Shown piece by piece: positions 59,817 through 64,000 of a stretch of 64,000 nt of DNA. The stretch comes from JANQOH01 sp965242575. Lineage in GTDB: Bacteria > Pseudomonadota > Alphaproteobacteria > UBA7887. The DNA lies in contig OZ251461.1 in assembly GCA_965242575.1 (NCBI GenBank), forward strand, positions 2,108,001-2,172,000, read 5' to 3'. Under the pieces are notes generated by a model. The model was not told the origin of the DNA. It did no database searches and saw only the letters and a program-made list of their open reading frames with translations. Position numbers and translations under genes: made by a program. Each line of letters starts with the position of its first letter. The stretch's first letter is position 1.

Positions 59817-61811
59817 ATGCCCGGTAGGTTGACGGCTCTCGCATTGGCAGCGGTTCTGACTCTGGCTCAGGTTGGCGTTCCGGGCGACGCCGCCGGGCGG
59901 GAAGGTGACGTTAGCGCGAACAAGGAGGCTCGGCCGAAAGTGGTCCACGACCATCAGGTCCACATCGGGAGGGGCGGATACGCCGTGAAGGTGTATTTCG
60001 AGGAGGGAAAAACGTTCAGCGATCCGGACGCTCACGTCTTTTACGAACCGCTGATATATCTGGAGCTGGATGAAAATGGGAAGCTCGAACACGAATTGAG
60101 ACAGGAGGGGGATTCTTGGGTGTTGAGCATGTATTTCCGCGTCGAATCCGACTGGGAATTCCTCCACGACGCTATTCGAAAGGATCTGCATTCGGAAGCG
60201 AGGAGAATTATGCCTCGAGAGGAATTCGAGAACGTCGATTTCCCGTATCGAATCAAACCTATACACGTCAGTTCCGCGTATTTCCAGTCCACGTCTCCGC
60301 GCCAAGACGGGCTTTACGTGTCGGAAGACGGATTTTACGTGTCGAAACCGTTTCCGTCCAAATCGTTCAACGAATTCGGACTCTACAACATCTACTTCCG
60401 GGTAGGTTCGGAGGACGAGGCAAGGTCCTTCCTGTCCGCCCTGACGCCGGACGATCCGAACAGAAGGCCCACGGACAATTTGCGCTTCGTGTATCGGTTT
60501 TCCGGCGTGTCGGACGCCGTGTGCGAGGCCAGGTTCAGCGGTGGAGATTTTCAGAATGTCGACGCCAGGGCCACGATTGAGGGCCCTGGTGGCGAGGGAT
60601 ATGTCACTCGGAACAACGCGACGGCTTTCGCCGAGGAAGTTGCGCAGCGGAAGAACATAACTGCGCGCTGCGCGGATGCCGAATGGGCTGCCTATGTCGT
60701 CGAACAATTGATCGAGAGGCTGGGCGGTATCCAGGAATTCGATTTGACTAACGGTTGGGAATCCCTGCGAAAATATAACCTTCTGGACGAAAACGACTTG
60801 GTCGCGGACCTGGAAAACAGAGCTAGGGACATAAAGGAAGATGTCGTTCATAACCAGATTGTTGACGCTATCGCGCAGGCGAGGAGCGAAACGGAGGGGC
60901 GGGATGACGATTTTGACGTCGGCGTCCAGGGTAGCGTCGGCGGTATGGGGTTTAGCCTTATGCAAGCCATTGGCCTTAACCTCGGGAAATCCTCGGCTGA
61001 ATCTTCTAGCGAATCCGCAATGTTGGTACGCAAGGGGTTTCGGGATATTATGGAGAAAAACGGGATATTCGGTGAGTGGGAAGGCGAAAAATACACCCCG
61101 AAATCTCTGCAGGTCTATTCCGATGAGAGTATGGAAAAGACATGGAATACGAACATACGGATCCGTTACGAATTTCCTTCTGGCATCGTTGCTGAACACA
61201 GCATAGAATTGCTCACTGAATCTCATAGCAACCATTTCGTCGAGGATTTTGTGGGGCGTTTGGAGTCTCGCGTCGATACGGCCGTCCGAAGCACGCTTGC
61301 CGCAAGCAGCCGAGCTCGTGAGAGCACGGCGGCGGCTACCAGGGCCGCGCGGAGCGCCAACTCCGCTGCGCAGAGCGCCGCGGATGCGGCGCAACGGGCT
61401 GACGACGCGGCGCAATCTGCTCGTGGCGCTCCGACCAGAATAGAAGTATGCACATTTGATCTCGAGCTTTCCGACAGGCGGAGCATGATAACTAGCTTCG
61501 CAACCGGCGTCGATGCCCCCGCAGCTTTCATAGCAGGAGTAAGGACAATTGGAAATCGGGGATATCTTGCATGTGGCGCCAGTGATGTGCAAATGGTAAA
61601 GAGAAATGGGGAAGCCCAGTGGTATGTTCATCATGCCAAGAGATTTGTTACCAGATCCGGATATTGGCGGTCATGTTCTGCTGTTGCGATAGATGTGGCC
61701 TTTGTGTGGGGGGACTTCGTGAGGCATCGTATGCCCAACGTGTTTCCCGCGCGTCACCGCATGTTCGAATATCCGGCACAATTGCGGATCCCCGCTCACT
61801 GCGATCACTAG
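59817..61811 (+). CDS. Large secreted protein of unknown function
   Basis: 664 residues. A signal peptide (LTALALAAVLTLAQVGVPGDAA) is followed by a polar protein with no domain I recognise. Visible parts: an N-terminal region with alternating beta-like strands (GGYAVKVYFEEGKTF, LYNIYFRVGSEDEARSFL); a helical middle with a Gly-rich hydrophobic segment (VGGMGFSLMQAIGLNLG near 390); an Ala/Ser/Arg coiled coil near 490-545 (ESTAAATRAARSANSAAQSA); and a Cys-containing C-terminal domain. The gene is strikingly less GC-rich than the chromosome and uses AT-ending codons freely, so it was probably acquired. It lies just past the partial tRNA copy. Confidence 0.7.
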   Translation: MPGRLTALALAAVLTLAQVGVPGDAAGREGDVSANKEARPKVVHDHQVHIGRGGYAVKVYFEEGKTFSDPDAHVFYEPLIYLELDENGKLEHELRQEGDSWVLSMYFRVESDWEFLHDAIRKDLHSEARRIMPREEFENVDFPYRIKPIHVSSAYFQSTSPRQDGLYVSEDGFYVSKPFPSKSFNEFGLYNIYFRVGSEDEARSFLSALTPDDPNRRPTDNLRFVYRFSGVSDAVCEARFSGGDFQNVDARATIEGPGGEGYVTRNNATAFAEEVAQRKNITARCADAEWAAYVVEQLIERLGGIQEFDLTNGWESLRKYNLLDENDLVADLENRARDIKEDVVHNQIVDAIAQARSETEGRDDDFDVGVQGSVGGMGFSLMQAIGLNLGKSSAESSSESAMLVRKGFRDIMEKNGIFGEWEGEKYTPKSLQVYSDESMEKTWNTNIRIRYEFPSGIVAEHSIELLTESHSNHFVEDFVGRLESRVDTAVRSTLAASSRARESTAAATRAARSANSAAQSAADAAQRADDAAQSARGAPTRIEVCTFDLELSDRRSMITSFATGVDAPAAFIAGVRTIGNRGYLACGASDVQMVKRNGEAQWYVHHAKRFVTRSGYWRSCSAVAIDVAFVWGDFVRHRMPNVFPARHRMFEYPAQLRIPAHCDH

Positions 61812-61898
61812 CTAATTGCTAGGATCGGGATCCATAAAATATGATGCACTGGATGGCGATCCGTGGTTGGTAGGCGCCACATGTATGAGGAGGCTGGC

Positions 61899-61970
61899 GT
61901 GTCCGACCGTAACTTCTGGCCATCCGAGGCCCAGTTCGCCCGGCTGTTCATCGCCGCCGCGGGTGTAGCC
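61899..61970 (+). pseudogene. Possible remnant of an IS5-type transposase start
   Basis: A GTG with GAGGAGG upstream opens the peptide VSDRNFWPSEAQFARLF, which resembles the N-terminus of IS5-group transposases (SD-x-FW-x-x-x-AQFARL). The similarity ends within about 20 residues and no catalytic DDE part follows. Short match, so tentative. Confidence 0.35.
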
Positions 61971-62118
61971 GGCCAGAAAACCGGGCGCGGACGGAAATAT
62001 CCGGATATCCGGGAGAACGTAAGGGGGAGCGCCCTCGGGGCCGGTCTGTCCCGGGGCGGCGGCGTCCTCGCCAGCATCGTCGAAGCCGCCGCGTCGGTCG
62101 ATATTTCCGCTTTTGTTC

Positions 62119-62148
62119 TTGACACGCGCCGCTCCCACCGGGTAGGGT
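62119..62148 (+). promoter_or_regulatory. Promoter ahead of the MmeI-like remnant
   Basis: A perfect TTGACA, an 18-bp spacer and TAGGGT, about 90 bases before the GTG at 62239. Confidence 0.5.
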
Positions 62149-62238
62149 AGGCGGCGTCCGCGAGGACGCTCCGCGCCGTGCCGAGGCCCGCCATATGCCG
62201 CTATTCCCCGCCGTTCCCGCCGCCGCCGATCCCGCTCC

Positions 62239-62721
62239 GTGACTCCGGCCGCGTTCATCGCCAAGTGGCGGGCTTCGGAGTTGAAGGAGCGCTCCGGGAG
62301 CCAGGAGCACTTCATCGACCTGTGCCGCCTGCTCGGCGAACCCACCCCCGCCGAGGCCGACCCGTCGGGCGAGCGCTATTGCTTCGAGCGCGGGGCGCGC
62401 AAGGACACGGGCGCGCGGGGCTGGGCGGATGTGTGGAAGCGCCATTGCTTCGCCTGGGAGTACAAGGGCAAGCACGCCGACCTCGACGCCGCGTTCAACC
62501 AGTTGCGGCGCTACGCGCTGGCGCTGGAGAACCCGCCGCTGCTCATCGTCTGCGACATGGCGCGGTTTCGCATTGGCGCCAACTGGACGAACAGCGTGAG
62601 CGCGTCGCACGCGTTCGCGCTGGAGGACCTTGCGGAGGCTTCGGTCCGGGCGAAGTTGAAGTGGGCCATGTCGCGCGAACGGCGCTTTCCATCGCGCCGA
62701 GAATGTTCTGCAATAGATTGA
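62239..62721 (+). pseudogene. Truncated MmeI-like restriction-modification gene (N-terminal domain only)
   Basis: From a GTG at 62239, ~145 residues match the N-terminal helical and nuclease domain of MmeI-type (type IIL) single-chain restriction-modification enzymes: MTPAAFIAKWRASELKERS, SQEHFIDLCRLLGEPTPAEA, and WADVWKRHCFAWEYKGKH with the Glu-x-Lys nuclease residues, then LIVCDMARFRI. After KLKWAMS the sequence turns into unrelated residues and stops at 62721. The methylase and specificity domains (normally ~800 further residues) are absent, so it is a remnant. Confidence 0.8.
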
Positions 62722-62914
62722 TAATAAGGATATATTTCCGATAATCCGACCGCACGCCGACCATCGGCAGGCCGCCGGTCGTAAGCGAATTGGCTTCAAT
62801 CGGCGCGCGTCTCGGCGCGCTCGCGGCCCCGAATCGCCGACCGCTGCTCCATGGCCACATCGCATCGCCCAACGCGATGTTCCCCTGTGCGCACTGTCCG
62901 GACAGGCGCGCCAT
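62722..62914. other. Junction region without a gene
   Basis: The first ~40 bases are AT-rich (AATAGATTGATAATAAGG), then composition returns to normal. I see no intact coding sequence. It lies between the MmeI-like and HlyD-like fragments. Confidence 0.4.
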
Positions 62915-63052
62915 TCACCATCGCTCGCGCAGCGCTTCATCGGTGTATCTTCGGAGCGGGGAGAGGAAGAAGTCCATGGCGCGGCGCTTTCCGGTGGTGA
63001 CTTCGACGGCGGCGGCCATGCCGGGGGCCAGCGGTCGCCCGGCGACCTGGAC
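62915..63052 (-). pseudogene. C-terminal fragment of a HlyD-family type I secretion adaptor
   Basis: The minus strand encodes LAPGMAAAVEVTTGKRRAMD, then FFLSPLRRYTDEALRER and a stop, the standard C-terminus of HlyD-type membrane fusion proteins. Upstream (higher coordinates) the frame loses similarity at about 63052, exactly where a plus-strand CcmI fragment begins. The remaining ~380 residues of an adaptor are missing. Confidence 0.75.
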
Positions 63053-63060
63053 GGCTGCGC

Positions 63061-63186
63061 TCCTACGTGGCCACGGGGCGCTACGGCGCGGCGGCGGAGG
63101 CGCTGTCCCGCGCCGCCACGCTGGCGCCGGACGACGCTGACCTCGCCGCGTCATGGGGCGAGGCGCTGGTCCACGCCGCCGGCTTC
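63061..63186 (+). pseudogene. Internal fragment of a CcmI/CycH-like cytochrome c biogenesis gene
   Basis: SYVATGRYGAAAEALSRAAT and LAPDDADLAASWGEALVHAAG is a TPR-type segment as found in CcmI/CycH. Both ends are cut: the HlyD fragment abuts on the left, and at about 63186 the frame passes without a stop into a sugar isomerase fragment. Confidence 0.6.
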
Positions 63187-63189
63187 GCC

Positions 63190-63555
63190 GCGGCGGGGGT
63201 GCGCGCGCTGGCGCCGTGGCGGGAGGCGGTGGACGCGGTGGGCTCCGCCGCGGCGTGGCGCCTCATGGCCGATTCCGGCCTCGCGCCGTCGTCGCTGTGC
63301 CGCGCCGGCCGGTTCCCCGCGCCCGATTCCGCCCGCCGCGCCGCCGCGCACGGCATGGTGGAGGATGGCGTCGCGGCGGGCCTGCCCCACGCCCGCGCCG
63401 CCGGCGTCCGCCTCGCACTGGAGCCGTTGCATCCGATGTACGCCGCCGGCTATGCGGGCCCCATCGAGGTGGAAATTTTCTCCGCCGAGAACCGGTGGCG
63501 CCGCAACCCCGTCGAGGTCGTCGCCATAGCCAAACGCCGCTTCGCCGATTGCGTG
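63190..63555 (+). pseudogene. Internally deleted sugar phosphate isomerase/epimerase-like gene
   Basis: Three pieces of a xylose-isomerase-like TIM-barrel protein are joined in one frame. GVRALAPWREAVDAVG to GLAPSSLCRAGRFPAP is followed at about 63349 by GVAAGLPHARAAGVRLALEP and LHPMYA, then at about 63444 directly by AGYAGPIEVEIFSAENRW, which in the full protein lies ~90 residues further on. The metal-binding middle is missing, so it cannot work. The frame runs on into the vapB promoter. Confidence 0.7.
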
Positions 63556-63583
63556 CGACGCGGGACCGGGCCGCCGGGCGCGC

Positions 63584-63625
63584 TTTACATCCCGTCCACC
63601 TTACGATATGCTGCCCTTCGTAAGG
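63584..63625 (+). promoter_or_regulatory. vapBC promoter with palindromic operator
   Basis: TTTACA (63584-63589), a 17-bp spacer and TATGCT (63607-63612). An inverted repeat CCTTACGA (63599-63606) / TCGTAAGG (63618-63625) brackets the -10 box, the usual place for autorepression by a VapB-VapC complex. Confidence 0.65.
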
Positions 63626-63644
63626 CGGAAACGGAGGCGCGGTC

Positions 63645-63887
63645 ATGCTGGTCCGGGTTACGTCGAAGCGTCAGGTGACGTTTCCTGCGCAGGTTCTGGA
63701 GGCGATGGGCGTGGGGCCGGGCGATCGGCTTCGTCTGGAGAAGAGTCGCGACGGTTTCGTGCTGAGTCCGCAAAGAATCGACGCGGCCAGCCTCGCGCCG
63801 TTGCGCGGCAAGATCCGGCGCGACCGGCCGCCCTTCGATATTCGGACCTTCCGCGAACAGCCTTATGACCCGGCGCTACGGGATTGA
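63645..63887 (+). CDS. vapB: AbrB/MazE-type antitoxin, VapB
   Basis: 80 residues. The N-terminal half is a swapped-hairpin AbrB DNA-binding domain (VTSKRQVTFPAQVLEAMGVGPGDRLRLEK). The C-terminal half is polar with RRDRPPFDIRTFREQ, the part expected to wrap the toxin. GGAGG lies seven bases before the ATG. It overlaps the PIN-domain toxin gene by 23 bp, the classic antitoxin-first order, and its promoter carries a palindrome it can bind. Confidence 0.88.
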   Translation: MLVRVTSKRQVTFPAQVLEAMGVGPGDRLRLEKSRDGFVLSPQRIDAASLAPLRGKIRRDRPPFDIRTFREQPYDPALRD

Positions 63888-64000
63888 TACGTCCGTCTTG
63901 TTACGGTTGCTGACAGGCGAGCCTCCCGACGAGTTCGCTCACTGCGTTCGCCGCCTCACCGCCCTGGTCGAGGACGAAGGCGCGGAAATCTTCGCCTCGA
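63865..64000 (+). CDS. vapC: PIN-domain toxin, VapC (5' part; runs off the window)
   Basis: 45 codons are visible. MTRRYGIDTSVLLRLLTGEPP contains the first PIN-domain acidic residue (Asp in GIDTSVLLR), which binds Mg2+ in VapC ribonucleases; CVRRLTALVEDEGAEIFAS fits the next helix and strand. The start overlaps the end of vapB. The remaining acidic residues lie beyond the window. Confidence 0.82.
   Translation, partial: MTRRYGIDTSVLLRLLTGEPPDEFAHCVRRLTALVEDEGAEIFAS

Noticed and set aside
59087..59818. Minus-strand frame with peptides such as GERDRTADIQLGK, sometimes annotated as a protein
   Set aside because: These peptides are antisense translations of tRNA-Gly and its partial copy, a well-known annotation artefact.
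61948..62940. A 330-codon minus-strand frame through the island
   Set aside because: It runs opposite the MmeI-like remnant and several junctions, with no recognisable domain or ribosome site.
63067..63678. A 203-residue gene starting at a GTG
   Set aside because: Its parts match CcmI and a sugar isomerase with internal deletions; treated as joined pseudogene fragments, not a real protein.
1..64000. CRISPR arrays, rRNA genes, riboswitches and replication origins
   Set aside because: None seen: no spaced short repeats, no rRNA-like sequence, no recognisable riboswitch core and no DnaA-box cluster.

Overview
The window is one stretch of very GC-rich (about 70% by eye) bacterial chromosome. 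Gene content and gene order point to an alphaproteobacterium. Two order blocks support this: DUF502 - recG - sdhE - mfd, and short-form (about 446 aa) proS - lolC - lolD. A single-chain 1157-residue indolepyruvate ferredoxin oxidoreductase and several DUF1640-like coiled-coil proteins fit the same group. I cannot name a genus from sequence alone.

Layout. 1-8661: a cut-off TauD-type dioxygenase (minus), a ferredoxin-reductase fusion, a small lipoprotein, then an alpha/beta hydrolase followed by a complete dipeptide-type ABC importer whose genes overlap as GTGA. 8662-10034: an AT-richer accessory patch with a RusA-like protein and two DUF1640-like membrane proteins. 10042-15110: an atypical SDR and an enoyl-CoA hydratase, divergent from the indolepyruvate oxidoreductase. 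15227-21865: two tandem, nearly identical restriction-modification enzymes of the type ISP/IIG kind. 21879-26061: a luciferase-like monooxygenase and amidohydrolase pair, and a surface lipoprotein with a degenerate subtilase fold. 26122-32691: a repeat-rich coiled-coil protein, then an RND efflux pair and a K+ channel lying between a 234-bp direct repeat of the end of a threonine-dehydratase-like gene. 32783-40371: a fluoroacetate dehalogenase-like enzyme, DUF502, recG, sdhE and mfd.

40487-45697 is the most unusual part. It is a tightly coupled minus-strand operon made of a sugar-nucleotide epimerase, a glycosyltransferase fused to a radical SAM/SPASM enzyme, and a WG-like repeat protein fused to an O-methyltransferase. 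A 59-residue polar protein with its own promoter lies just upstream. I read it as a candidate glycan or natural-product modification system.

45994-49283 holds proS-lolC-lolD. 49508-53776 is accessory again: two lipoproteins (one with duplicated domains and a poly-Gly tether), a 19-nt poly-G tract, a coiled-coil membrane protein, and an Rpn-family nuclease with a decayed copy. 53767-58950 holds dut, hsp20, an ADP-forming acyl-CoA synthetase, an enoyl-CoA hydratase and an epoxide-hydrolase-like enzyme.

59076-64000 starts with tRNA-Gly(CCC), whose last 45 bp are repeated exactly 458 bp downstream, the mark of site-specific integration. Beyond it lie a low-GC secreted protein of unknown function and a pile of truncated genes (an MmeI-like enzyme, hlyD, ccmI, a sugar isomerase). 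The window ends in a VapBC toxin-antitoxin locus with a palindromic operator.

Recurring themes are mobile or recombining DNA at three places (tRNA-Gly, the threonine dehydratase repeat, the tandem methylase genes) and a dispersed family of five small coiled-coil membrane proteins whose promoters share one layout: a TTG-like -35, exactly 18 bp of spacer, and a TA-rich -10.
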